The notes: generated by a model from the sequence alone, not told the origin. A stretch of DNA of 15,119 bases from Gulosibacter sediminis (GCF_014904065.1 NZ_JACXJG010000006.1:49423-64541), one strand, 5' to 3'. Positions 5,927 through 12,663 are shown, counted from the stretch's first letter. Made by a program: numbers and translations.

Positions 5927-6556
5927 CTAGAGCTTCGAGTCGCAGGTGAGCTTGATCTCGAACTGCGCGAGGTTCGAGGTGTCGTAGTCGAGGAACGCCT
6001 CGCCGCTCACCTCAAAGTCCATGCCCTCGAATGACACCTTGGGCGGGTCGCTCTCAGACAGATCGCTCGAGTAATAGAGCGAGGGACCTTCCACCGGCAT
6101 CACCATGACGTAATCGACATTGCCGTCGCTGTCGAGCGAAACGCTGACGCTGTTGTAGTCGGCGGAGTAGTCATCGCCCTCGATGTCGCTCGCCATGAGG
6201 TAGTCATCCATGCACGTGACCGTCCAGTTCGAGTCCGACAGGTCGACGTCGCCGTACTTCACGACCGAGGTGCCGTCGCCACCGCCAGAGCCACCCGAAC
6301 TGCCCGAATCGCTGCCCGAGCCAGAGTCGCTACTCGAGCCCGAGTCGCTGCCGGTGGTCTCGGTGGGCCCGGTGTCGGGCGTCGTGCTGCCGCCGCCGCT
6401 TGCCGTCAGATTGAAGGGCATGTTGCTGCCGTCCGACTCCGGTCGGTTCGCGTCGGCCTCGGGCGAATCGGTGTTCGAGGTCGAGCAGCCGACGAGCAGC
6501 GTCATCGCGGCCAGCGCGGCGATGGCACCGCTCGCGTGTCGCAGGTTCGCTCGCAT
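5927..6556 (-). CDS. LpqH-like lipoprotein with Ser/Asp-Gly linker (209 aa)
   Basis: The ATG at 6556 is preceded by AGGAGAGG at good spacing; the in-frame GTG at 6565 is too close to that site. Lipobox LLVGC gives lipidated Cys24. The linker (25-97) contains RPESDGSNMPF at 38-48, nearly identical to its downstream neighbour, then a run of Ser, Asp and Gly (about 70-95) that should be extended and negatively charged. The domain begins VVKYGDVDLSDSNWTVTC (Cys115) and ends FEVSGEAFLDYDTSNLAQFEI-KLTCDS (Cys205). It shares VVKYGDVDLSD, the SVSVSL..DG.VDYVM strand pair and LYYS with the gene at 6599-7276, so these two are the most recent duplicates in the array. It lies 42 bp after that gene's stop. 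Likely surface-exposed; function unknown. Confidence 0.82.
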   Translation of the reverse strand: MRANLRHASGAIAALAAMTLLVGCSTSNTDSPEADANRPESDGSNMPFNLTASGGGSTTPDTGPTETTGSDSGSSSDSGSGSDSGSSGGSGGGDGTSVVKYGDVDLSDSNWTVTCMDDYLMASDIEGDDYSADYNSVSVSLDSDGNVDYVMVMPVEGPSLYYSSDLSESDPPKVSFEGMDFEVSGEAFLDYDTSNLAQFEIKLTCDSKL

Positions 6557-6598
6557 TGCGTGCACCTCTCCTAGGAATCTCTTCAGGTTACTTGTTGG

Positions 6599-7276
6599 TT
6601 AGAACGACGAGTCACACACGAGCGTGATCTCGAAGTCCTCGTACTCCGTGAACTCGTAGTCGACCGTACCGGTTCCGCTCGCCTGCATTTCAACGCCCGG
6701 AGTGTAGCTCGCGGTGGCGGCAAGCTCCGGGTAACCGGTGACACCGTCCGAGTAGTAGAGCGAGTAGTTGGTGTCGGAGTCGATCATGACGTAATCGACC
6801 GAGCCGTCGGCGTTGAGCGAGACCGAGACGCTGTGGTAGTCGTCGCCATCCTGCCCATCAAAGACGTAGCCATTGGCGTAGTCGTCGGTGCACGAGACGT
6901 CCCAGTCCTTGTCAGAGAGGTCGACGTCGCCGTACTTGACGACGTTGCCGCTGCTCGAACCGCCCGAACCACCGGAGTTGCCCGAGCCGCCAGTGTCGGT
7001 CGTGGCCTCCGGGGCGTCCTGAGTTGCGTCGGGACCGTCCAACGTGGGCGGCGGTTCGATGGGCGACGGGGTGCCCTCCGGTTCGGTCGTGGCCGAATCC
7101 TCACCCCAGGAAAACGGTGGGGCGGGGCGCGTCGAGCCCGCCTCATTACTGCTCGACGAATCGTTGTCGCCCGCTTCGGGAGAACTGGAAGGCGCGCAGG
7201 CCGTGAGGCCGAGAACGGCCATCGGGATCATCGCGGCAGCAAACAAACTTTGCAGAAGTCGGTCGTTCCGAGGCAC
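6599..7276 (-). CDS. LpqH-like lipoprotein with long mixed linker (225 aa)
   Basis: GTG start at 7276 with GAAAGGA 7 bases upstream. Signal peptide with lipobox GLTAC (Cys27). The linker is the longest of the array (about 28-110): Ser/Asn/Glu-rich, then Pro/Thr-rich, then Gly/Ser-rich. The C-terminal domain opens VVKYGDVDLSDKDWDVSC (Cys129), has SVSVSLNADGSVDYVM in the middle, and ends YEFTEYEDFEITLVCDS (Cys221). The latter strand replaces the usual LTC by LVC but keeps the cysteine. It is probably the first gene of the four-gene operon: 122 bp separate it from the upstream paralogue, and a strong hairpin (7295-7334) sits just before its ribosome binding site. Domain assignment to the LpqH-like group is inference from cysteine spacing and strand motifs. 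Confidence 0.82.
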   Translation of the reverse strand: MPRNDRLLQSLFAAAMIPMAVLGLTACAPSSSPEAGDNDSSSSNEAGSTRPAPPFSWGEDSATTEPEGTPSPIEPPPTLDGPDATQDAPEATTDTGGSGNSGGSGGSSSGNVVKYGDVDLSDKDWDVSCTDDYANGYVFDGQDGDDYHSVSVSLNADGSVDYVMIDSDTNYSLYYSDGVTGYPELAATASYTPGVEMQASGTGTVDYEFTEYEDFEITLVCDSSF

Positions 7277-7294
7277 GATGACGTCCTTTCAGGG

Positions 7295-7334
7295 GGTAAC
7301 TCGTGGCAGTGATTGCCACGAAAGCCAAGTTACC
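7295..7334 (-). promoter_or_regulatory. Large hairpin in the 5' leader of the lipoprotein operon
   Basis: TCGTGGCA (7301-7308) and TGCCACGA (7314-7321) form a perfect 8-bp palindrome with a 5-base loop. The next bases out, GGTAAC (7295-7300) and GTTACC (7329-7334), extend it by 6 bp with a 7-base bulge on one side. On the minus strand it ends about 5 bases before the GAAAGGA ribosome binding site of the gene starting at 7276. It could be a translation-control hairpin, a repressor operator, or a terminator of the upstream lipoprotein gene; no T-run follows, which argues against the last. Confidence 0.4.
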
Positions 7335-7398
7335 GACTCGTCGTTCTTGTGTCGTCGGCCTGTGGGCGGAGGCGACCGCCAACCATCGGCGTCGGCAG

Positions 7399-8037
7399 CT
7401 ATGCCGATGCGCAGGTTACCGAAAACGAATAGATCGTATCGGCATTCGTGCCGGCGGCGTCGGGGCCGAACTCGAGACCACGCCCGGTCGACGACAGCGT
7501 CGATGATTCGACGTCGAGCGAGCCACTGCCCTCACCTGCGCCGGGGTTCACCGTGAGGCCGGTGTTCGTGTGCGAGCTGCCGCCGGCTTCGCCCGACGAC
7601 AGCATGAGCGAACTCAGCGAGGTGGGCGACGAACCGAGCAACACCAGCGTGAGGTGCAGGTCGCCGTCGGTTGCCGACGCGATGATCGTCGGGTTCGCGT
7701 CGAGGCCAGAGCAGGAGACACGCCAATCGAGGTCGCTGTAGTCTTCGTCGCCCACCTCGAGAGTGGTGAGTTCGGATGCGCGCGGTCCGTCGTCGGCCGA
7801 CTGCGTCGGCACGACTACCTCGGAGCCGTCGGTTGGCGCGGGCGCGGCCTCACCACCAAACTCGCTCGTGTTCATCGGCGGCTCGGTGTTCGGCTCGTCG
7901 CGCGTCTGAGCCGACGGCGACGCCGAGCTACTCGAGGTGCCGCCTGTCTCGGTGCAGCCAACGAGCAGCGGGCCCACGGCACACAGCGCCGCCGCCCCCA
8001 GCAGGGCGGTGGCTACGGAACGCTGGCGAAGCGGCAT
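7399..8037 (-). CDS. Divergent LpqH-like lipoprotein (212 aa)
   Basis: The ATG at 8037 has GGAG 8 bases upstream; the frame stays open upstream to 8076, but those codons encode no signal sequence. Lipobox LLVGC gives Cys28. A Ser/Thr/Glu/Pro/Ala linker covers about 29-90. The domain begins [17 protein letters not shown] (Cys109), clearly the same opening as the paralogues (GD.D.SD.DW.VSC), and ends [11 protein letters not shown] (Cys209). The centre differs: it is Ser/Gly/Thr-rich with strands such as [21 protein letters not shown], closer in feel to LpqH (which has GNVNIAIGG and DGSHYKITG) than to its neighbours. It lies 86 bp after clpX, and TAGAAT at 8082-8077 (minus strand) could be its own -10 box, with no clear -35. 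So it is probably transcribed separately from the four-gene group. Function unknown. Confidence 0.78.
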   Translation of the reverse strand: MPLRQRSVATALLGAAALCAVGPLLVGCTETGGTSSSSASPSAQTRDEPNTEPPMNTSEFGGEAAPAPTDGSEVVVPTQSADDGPRASELTTLEVGDEDYSDLDWRVSCSGLDANPTIIASATDGDLHLTLVLLGSSPTSLSSLMLSSGEAGGSSHTNTGLTVNPGAGEGSGSLDVESSTLSSTGRGLEFGPDAAGTNADTIYSFSVTCASA

Positions 8038-8123
8038 GAGTGGAGCTCCAGGCGGATTGCCGAACAGGTGCGACAAATTCTACCTGGCCGCTCTGTCGCT
8101 GCGCGCGCCCCGCGTCGTGCCGG

Positions 8124-9413
8124 CTACGCCGACTTCTCGTTCGGAACGGCCTTTGGCGGCTTCGGCACGATGGTCGGCGCCGCGTTCTTGCGCACGACAT
8201 CGGCCGCGATCTCGACAGCGCCGACGTCTTCACGCGAAGGAATATCGAACATGATCGGCCCGAGCACCTCTTCGAGGATCGCGCGCAGGCCGCGCGCGCC
8301 GGTCTTACGCTCGACCGCGAGCGTCGCGATCTCGCTCAGCGCCTCTTCGGTGAACTCAAGCTCGACGTCGTCGATCTCGAACATGCGCTTGTACTGGCGC
8401 ACGAGCGCGTTGCGGGGCTCGGTGAGGATGCGCACGAGCGCGTCCTCGTCGAGCGGTTCGACGGTCGTGAGCACCGGGAGTCGGCCGATGAACTCGGGGA
8501 TGAGCCCGAACTTGTGGAGATCTTCCGGTTGCACGTCAGAGAAGACGTCCTCGGTGATGTGCGGCGTGTGCAGGGGCGAGCCGAAGCCGATGCCCTTCTT
8601 ACCAGCGCGCGACGAGATGATGTCTTCAAGCCCAGCGAACGCGCCGGCACAGATGAACAGCACGTTCGTGGTGTCGAGCTCGATGAACTCTTGCTGCGGG
8701 TGCTTGCGGCCTCCCTGCGGTGGCACCGAGGCGGTCGTGCCCTCGAGAATCTTGAGCAGGGCCTGCTGCACGCCCTCGCCCGAAACGTCGCGCGTGATCG
8801 AAGGATTCTCGGCTTTGCGTGCAATCTTGTCGATCTCGTCGATGTAGACGATGCCGGTCTCGGCACGCTTCACGTCGTAGTCGGCCGCCTGCAGCAGCTT
8901 GAGCAGGATGTTCTCGACGTCCTCGCCCACGTAGCCGGCCTCGGTCAGCGAGGTCGCGTCGGCGACCGCGAACGGCACGTTGAGGCGGCGCGCGAGCGAC
9001 TGCGCCAGATAGGTCTTACCGGTGCCCGTGGGGCCGATGAGCAAAATGTTCGACTTCGCGATCTCGACGTGCTCGTCGGACTGCTGCTCGTCGACCGCAG
9101 CGATCTCGCTGCGCGAACGGATGCGCTTGTAGTGGTTGTAGACCGCCACCGACAAGGCGCGCTTCGCGGCTTCCTGACCAACGACGTACTGCTGCAGGAA
9201 CTCGAAGATGTCGCGCGGCTTCGGCAGCTCGAGCTCCGAGACCTCCTCGCCAACTTCTTCGCTCATCCGCTCGCGGATGATCTCGTTGCACAGTTCAACG
9301 CATTCGTCGCAGATATAGACGCCAGGGCCAGCAATGAGCTGCTTGACCTGCTTCTGGCTTTTTCCGCAGAACGAACACTTGAGCAGGTCGCTGCTCTCAC
9401 CGATTCGTGCCAT
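8124..9413 (-). CDS. clpX: ATP-dependent Clp protease ATP-binding subunit ClpX
   Basis: This 429-residue AAA+ unfoldase recognises tagged or misfolded substrates and feeds them to the ClpP1P2 chamber in the cytoplasm. All hallmarks are present. The N-terminal C4 zinc-binding domain has Cys13, Cys16, Cys35 and Cys38. Walker A is GPTGTGKT (127-134), pore loop 1 GYVG (160-163), Walker B YIDEID with Asp192-Glu193, the RKH loop 236-238, the ClpP-docking IGF loop 275-277, and a sensor-2 GARGLR near the C-terminus. The length is normal. The ATG at 9413 follows a strong GGGAGGA; reading further upstream adds only non-family residues. TAGGCT at 9445-9440 (minus strand) may be the -10 element, with no clear -35. 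Unlike the compact tig-clpP1-clpP2-clpX order of many actinobacteria, it is separated from clpP2 by a plus-strand gene. Confidence 0.97.
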   Translation of the reverse strand: MARIGESSDLLKCSFCGKSQKQVKQLIAGPGVYICDECVELCNEIIRERMSEEVGEEVSELELPKPRDIFEFLQQYVVGQEAAKRALSVAVYNHYKRIRSRSEIAAVDEQQSDEHVEIAKSNILLIGPTGTGKTYLAQSLARRLNVPFAVADATSLTEAGYVGEDVENILLKLLQAADYDVKRAETGIVYIDEIDKIARKAENPSITRDVSGEGVQQALLKILEGTTASVPPQGGRKHPQQEFIELDTTNVLFICAGAFAGLEDIISSRAGKKGIGFGSPLHTPHITEDVFSDVQPEDLHKFGLIPEFIGRLPVLTTVEPLDEDALVRILTEPRNALVRQYKRMFEIDDVELEFTEEALSEIATLAVERKTGARGLRAILEEVLGPIMFDIPSREDVGAVEIAADVVRKNAAPTIVPKPPKAVPNEKSA

Positions 9414-9957
9414 GAGTTCCTCCCAACGCGGTGCGACCCAGCCTAACGCGACCACCCGACAATGCCGAGAGCGACGCACGCCAGGTTACGTTCGCCTACC
9501 GCGAGCAAACTGCGCCGAAGCACCTGGACGTACGTGGATGGGTCGAGGCCGAGCCTGCGCCCAAGATCGCGGTGCCCGCCCACTGCAAGCCAGCGATGCC
9601 GAGCAGCATGCTGCTTTGGATGCTCGTTCCCTGCGATGTTCCACCCTGTCCGGTGCCGGTGGTACGGGCCACGGTGACCGCCCGACGTAAGCCAATACGA
9701 GAGCTGCCCCGTCTAATTCGGGAAGTCGACGAAGTCGCTCGGGAACGAGCCCCAGTACGCCTGGTTGACAGAGCTCTTGGCCGCCGACTGCGTCGCCATC
9801 GCGCGAAGCGGAGTGGCGCCCGCACGTGTTACCGAGCGTGACGCATCGTGACGTCGGGCGCTCGCCGGGTGCGAATTCCGGCGGCCGCCCGGCGCATACT
9901 GGCCCTAGTTCCGGCCGCTGCACACCCACCCGCGGCCGACGAGGCAGGAGCACGACG
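9414..9957. other. Gene-poor region upstream of clpX with a decayed coding fragment
   Basis: Apart from the clpX ribosome binding site and possible -10 box, no convincing intact gene is seen in these 544 bases. On the minus strand a fragment ends at TAG 9713-9715. It is open back to about 9895 and its last residues, NQAYWGSFPSDFVDFPN, have the look of a genuine protein C-terminus. The same frame continues beyond the stop and gives LGLDPSTYVQVLRRSLLAVG before ending at 9441. Third-position GC is lower than in the flanking genes. I read this as the relic of one or two lost genes. The ribosome binding site AGGAG (9946-9950) of the DUF1684 gene lies at the right end. Confidence 0.4.
9713..9799 (-). 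pseudogene. C-terminal remnant of an unknown protein
   Basis: The minus-strand frame from ATG 9799 gives 28 residues ending NQAYWGSFPSDFVDFPN and stopping at TAG 9713-9715. The frame is open upstream of the ATG for about 95 bases but contains no signal, no ribosome binding site and no other plausible start. The aromatic, proline-rich ending resembles the tail of a larger protein. It could also be a tiny real gene. Parent family not recognised. Confidence 0.3.
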
Positions 9958-10833
9958 ATGACGCAGACCACGCCGACGGCACCGAGCGACGAGACGGCCT
10001 TCGCGAACGACTGGCGCGAGTGGCGCGCGAGCCGCGAGCAGCACCTGCGCGACCCGAAGGGCTTCCTCGCAATCACGAGCCTGCTCTGGCTCGGCGAGGA
10101 CCCCATCTCGGCGTCGGATGCGCCCGGCGCCTGGACCTCAATCGACGACGTCGTGCGGGTCTCCCTCGCCGAGGGCGAGTGGCTCGACCTCGACGGCGAG
10201 CGGATCACCGGTGAGTACGAGTTCGCCCCGATTCCCGAGCGCCGCGGCGTGCTCGTGCGCTTCGATGGCGGCTGGATCGAGGTCGCCAAGCGTGGCGGCT
10301 TCGACATCATCCGCCCACGCCGCGACGACGCGAGCTTCCTCGACACCTACACCCAGACCCCGGCCTTCGAGCCCGACGCGCAATGGCGCCTCGACGCGAC
10401 CTTCCTGCCATTCGACGAGCCCCGGCCCGTCACGGTGGACGGTGCCGTCGATACGATTCAGCACGTCTTCGACTCCCCCGGAGAGCTCGAGTTCACCGTC
10501 GATGGCGAGACGCACCGCCTGCTCGCGTTCCCGGGCCGCGACGACGGCTTGCTCGTGCTGTTCAAGGATGCGACGAGCGGCGTGACCACCTACGGTGCGC
10601 TGCGCTCGCTCGCAGTGGGCGCACCCGACGCCGACGGCCACACCCAGCTCGACTTCAACCGCGCGAGCAACCTGCCCTGCGCCTACACCGACCTGGCGAC
10701 CTGCCCACTGCCGCCCGCCGAGAACCGCCTCGACTTTGCGGTCGAGGCCGGCGAGCGGACACCGCTCGAGCGCAACCACGCCGCACCGACTGAGATCGGC
10801 CTCGAACTCGTCGACGCCGCTCCCGCCACCTAG
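9958..10833 (+). CDS. DUF1684 family protein (291 aa)
   Basis: The C-terminal half carries the family signature FNRASNLPCAYTDLATCPLP (from residue 233), followed by PAENRLDFAVEAGER. The two cysteines 241 and 249 and the NRL/AGE motif are the most conserved part of DUF1684. The N-terminus begins with DWREWRASREQHLRDPKGFLAITSLLWL, also typical (the family usually reads WR..RE..L..P.G.L...GL.WL). There is no signal peptide, so it is probably cytoplasmic. The ATG at 9958 has AGGAG 7 bases upstream; the frame is open further back to 9826 but without coding character. The family has no established biochemical function that I can name. It stands alone on the plus strand between clpX and clpP2. CATACT (9895-9900) could be its -10 box, but no -35 is evident. 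A GC-rich hairpin (CGGCAC-CGG-GTGCCG, 10846-10860) lies 12 bases after its stop. Confidence 0.88.
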   Translation: MTQTTPTAPSDETAFANDWREWRASREQHLRDPKGFLAITSLLWLGEDPISASDAPGAWTSIDDVVRVSLAEGEWLDLDGERITGEYEFAPIPERRGVLVRFDGGWIEVAKRGGFDIIRPRRDDASFLDTYTQTPAFEPDAQWRLDATFLPFDEPRPVTVDGAVDTIQHVFDSPGELEFTVDGETHRLLAFPGRDDGLLVLFKDATSGVTTYGALRSLAVGAPDADGHTQLDFNRASNLPCAYTDLATCPLPPAENRLDFAVEAGERTPLERNHAAPTEIGLELVDAAPAT

Positions 10834-10837
10834 CACT

Positions 10838-11106
10838 AGCGCACTCGGCACCGGGTGCCGGCCGCCTGACGTTCGACGCCTGCCTCGGCGCGGGCGTCGC
10901 CACGGTGCTCGATTCCTCCGTCATTGCCTTCGTCGCGCCGGTGGCGCCGGCATCATCAGCGCGCATGGCCGCCGCGAACTGGGGCGCCGCGATCTACCTG
11001 CGGCACGGCGCGACGGCGGTCGCGGCCGGCCCGGCGTCGCAGGTGCTCAGCATCTCCGGGTGGCCTCGCCCTCGCGCTGACCGCGTGCCTCGCGCGGCCA
11101 CCTTGA
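10838..11106 (+). pseudogene. Possible relic of a membrane transporter (MFS-like)
   Basis: The plus-strand frame running through GTG 10905 is stop-free from about 10837 to 11144. In its first two thirds it has the high third-position GC of real genes. It reads GVATVLDSSVIAFVAPVAP, then AANWGAAIYLRHGATAVAAG. After about 11060 the plausible continuation GLALALTACLARPP lies in another frame and ends at TGA 11104-11106. This suggests a frameshift. LDSSVIAFVAPVA recalls the first transmembrane motif of DHA2-type major facilitator transporters (LDxTIVNVALP), and AANWGAAIYL recalls the following QWVVxAY segment, but the similarity is loose. There is no start with a ribosome binding site, and hydrophobic helices are missing. 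Calling it an MFS relic is inference. Confidence 0.28.
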
Positions 11107-11111
11107 AAGCA

Positions 11112-11167
11112 ACGATCGCCCCACTGTCGCGGGCGCTGAGGTAGCGCCGAGACAGTGAGACGATCGT
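11112..11167 (-). terminator. Terminator hairpin after clpP2
   Basis: Three nested perfect stems: ACGATCG/CGATCGT (11112-11118 and 11161-11167), CACTGTC/GACAGTG (11122-11128 and 11151-11157) and GGCGCT/AGCGCC (11132-11137 and 11143-11148), with a 5-base loop. That is 20 paired bases interrupted by two small internal loops. It begins 25 bases after the clpP2 stop, and on the minus strand it is followed by TGCTTTC, a weak T-rich tail. It most likely ends the clpP1-clpP2 transcript; its near-symmetry could also stop transcription coming from the plus strand. Confidence 0.65.
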
Positions 11168-11191
11168 GAGTGCGGTTGCCGCGGTGTCGAA

Positions 11192-11854
11192 CTAGTCGAC
11201 GATGACCGGCTGCGCGCCCTTGCGGCTCGTCAGCACCTGGTCAATGAGACCGTACTCGAGGGCCTCGTGCGCCGAAAGGATCTTGTCGCGCTCGATGTCG
11301 CTCGAGATCGACTCCTGGTCTTTGCCCGAGTGCTTCGAGAGCGCCTCTTCGAGCCACTTGCGCATGCGCAGCACCTCGTTGGCCTGAATCTCGATGTCGG
11401 AGGCCTGGCCCTGGCCCTGGCCGCTCACGGCGGGCTGGTGGATGAGCACGCGCGCGTTCGGCAGCGCGAGGCGCTTGCCCGGCTGGCCGGCGGCAAGCAG
11501 CACGGCGGCGGCCGAGGCGGCCTGGCCGAGGCAGACGGTCTGCACCTCGGGGCGGATGTACTGCATCGTGTCGTAGATCGCGGTCATGGCCGTGAACGAA
11601 CCACCGGGCGAGTTGATGTACATCGTGATGTCGCGGTCAGGGTCCTGCGACTCGAGCACGAGCAGCTGGGCCATGACGTCATCGGCCGAGGCGTCGTCGA
11701 TCTGCACGCCGAGGAACACGATGCGGTCCTCGAAGAGCTTCGCGTACGGGTCCTGGCGCTTGAAGCCGTAGGCCGTGCGCTCCTCGAAGTTCGGCAGGAT
11801 GTAGCGCGAGCTCGGCATGTTGTCGGCTGCGCCGGATGCGGGGTAATTGAACAC
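11192..11854 (-). CDS. clpP2: ATP-dependent Clp protease proteolytic subunit ClpP2
   Basis: This serine peptidase of 220 residues pairs with ClpP1 to form the mixed 14-subunit chamber typical of actinobacteria, fed by ClpX or ClpC in the cytoplasm. The catalytic triad is intact: Ser114 ([11 protein letters not shown]), His139 (LIHQP) and Asp190 (ERDKILS). The sequence [16 protein letters not shown] and the block [20 protein letters not shown] closely follow mycobacterial ClpP2 as I recall it, which fixes the paralogue. The QGQGQ insert in the handle region after LIHQP is also ClpP2-like. The GTG at 11854 was chosen for its AAGAAGGA 8 bases upstream; an ATG at 11818, 12 codons later, lacks a ribosome binding site. 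N-terminal propeptide processing is common in this family. It lies 25 bp after the clpP1 stop (one operon) and ends 25 bases before a long terminator hairpin. Confidence 0.96.
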   Translation of the reverse strand: MFNYPASGAADNMPSSRYILPNFEERTAYGFKRQDPYAKLFEDRIVFLGVQIDDASADDVMAQLLVLESQDPDRDITMYINSPGGSFTAMTAIYDTMQYIRPEVQTVCLGQAASAAAVLLAAGQPGKRLALPNARVLIHQPAVSGQGQGQASDIEIQANEVLRMRKWLEEALSKHSGKDQESISSDIERDKILSAHEALEYGLIDQVLTSRKGAQPVIVD

Positions 11855-11879
11855 TTTGGTAGTCCTTCTTCCTTCGCGC

Positions 11880-12512
11880 CTAGTTCTCGTCGCCCGGCTT
11901 CGAGGCTTCACCCGGGTCGCTCGAGATGCGACGGTCAGTGCCGCCACCGCCGACGACCGAGGTGGCCGTCTCGGAGATGTGGTCGACGAAGCCGTACTCG
12001 AGGGCCTCTTCTGCGGTGAACCAGCGGTCGCGGTCACCGTCTTCGTTGATCTGTTCGACGGTCTTGCCGGTGCGCTTCGCCGTGATCTCGGCGAGGCGCT
12101 GCTTCATGTCAAGAATCAGCTGCGCCTGGCGCTGGATGTCTGACGAGGTGCCGCCGAAGCCGCCGAGCGGCTGGTGCAGCAGCACACGGGTGTTCGGGGT
12201 GATGTAGCGCTTACCCTCGGCACCCGCGGTCAGCAGCAGCTGACCCATCGACGCGGCCATACCCAGGCCGACCGTGACGACGTCATTCGGCACGAGCTGC
12301 ATGGTGTCGTAGATCGCCATGCCCGCGGTGACCGAGCCACCGGGCGAGTTGATGTAGAGGTAGATGTCGCGCTCCGGGTCTTCCGCCGAAAGCAGCAGCA
12401 TCTTTGCGCAAATTTCGTTCGCGTTGTCGTCTCGAACGTCTTCGCCCAACCAGATGATGCGGTCCTTCAGGAGTCGGTCGAAGACACTATTCGGCATTTG
12501 CAGTTCAGCCAC
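11880..12512 (-). CDS. clpP1: ATP-dependent Clp protease proteolytic subunit ClpP1
   Basis: The protein has 210 residues with the full ClpP catalytic triad: Ser88 ([11 protein letters not shown]), His113 (LLHQP) and Asp162 ([18 protein letters not shown]). [14 protein letters not shown] and [15 protein letters not shown] are standard ClpP segments, and the DRDRWFTA...YGFVDHI ending matches actinobacterial ClpP1. The C-terminus has an added disordered, glycine- and charge-rich tail ([26 protein letters not shown]). It forms a mixed protease with ClpP2, encoded 25 bp downstream. The GTG at 12512 has AAGGAG 8 bases upstream. The 151-bp gap from tig contains a strong terminator and, after it, a ClgR-type site and TAGGTT -10 box. 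So clpP1P2 seems to have its own stress-inducible promoter rather than depending on tig read-through. Confidence 0.96.
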   Translation of the reverse strand: MAELQMPNSVFDRLLKDRIIWLGEDVRDDNANEICAKMLLLSAEDPERDIYLYINSPGGSVTAGMAIYDTMQLVPNDVVTVGLGMAASMGQLLLTAGAEGKRYITPNTRVLLHQPLGGFGGTSSDIQRQAQLILDMKQRLAEITAKRTGKTVEQINEDGDRDRWFTAEEALEYGFVDHISETATSVVGGGGTDRRISSDPGEASKPGDEN

Positions 12513-12542
12513 GGATGCTTCTCCTTCGTAGGTCTCTTGGAA

Positions 12543-12571
12543 AACCTAGCCGAGGGGACCTTGAGGATTCG
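12543..12571 (-). promoter_or_regulatory. Putative clpP1P2 promoter
   Basis: TAGGTT at 12548-12543 (minus strand) fits the -10 pattern TANNNT. Seventeen bases upstream the -35 position reads CGAATC, far from TTGACA, as expected of an activator-dependent promoter. Transcription would begin near 12536, leaving a leader of about 24 bases that contains the AAGGAG ribosome binding site. GCGAA is directly repeated with a 10-base period at 12582-12578 and 12572-12568. Confidence 0.4.
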
Positions 12572-12576
12572 CACCT

Positions 12577-12594
12577 GTTCGCCGTGGGCGTGGA
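12577..12594. promoter_or_regulatory. ClgR-type activator site upstream of clpP1
   Basis: The minus strand reads TCCACGCCCACGGCGAAC. This fits every position of the corynebacterial ClgR consensus WNNWCGCYNANRGCGWWS as I remember it. It lies in the tig-clpP1 gap, 5 bases upstream of the -35 position of the putative clpP1 promoter, centred at about -50 from the expected transcription start. ClgR is known in Corynebacterium, Streptomyces and Mycobacterium as an activator of clpP1P2 and related protease genes. The match and position are seen directly; ClgR binding is inference. Confidence 0.6.
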
Positions 12595-12619
12595 CGAGCA
12601 TCCGCAGCCGGAAACGACG

Positions 12620-12652
12620 GCGCCGGGCCGGTCACAATGACCGACCCGGCGC
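12620..12652 (-). terminator. Terminator hairpin between tig and clpP1
   Basis: GCGCCGGG (12620-12627) pairs with CCCGGCGC (12645-12652). After one mismatch, CGGTCA (12629-12634) pairs with TGACCG (12638-12643) around a 3-base loop, giving 14 pairs in all. It starts 11 bases after the tig stop. On the minus strand it is followed by CGTCGTTTCC, so the T-run is short. A strong intrinsic or partial terminator separating tig from clpP1P2. Confidence 0.7.
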
Positions 12653-12663
12653 ACGCGTGCGAA

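Larger units (their letters stand above)
10834..11191. other. Region between convergent DUF1684 and clpP2 genes: hairpins and a coding relic
   Basis: No intact gene is supported in these 358 bases. The left end has a 6-bp GC hairpin (10846-10860) that may stop DUF1684 transcription, without a T-run. The centre holds a plus-strand stretch with coding-like codon bias (see the pseudogene entry at 10838-11106). The right end has the long clpP2 terminator hairpin. Confidence 0.5.

Noticed and set aside
8040..9446. A 468-codon plus-strand open frame opposite clpX
   Set aside because: Antisense shadow; composition is dominated by Arg, Leu, Asp and Val, and the clpX strand has all catalytic motifs.
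9486..10346. A 286-codon minus-strand open frame overlapping the start of DUF1684
   Set aside because: It overlaps a well supported gene, has Ser/Arg-rich shadow composition and no recognisable domain.
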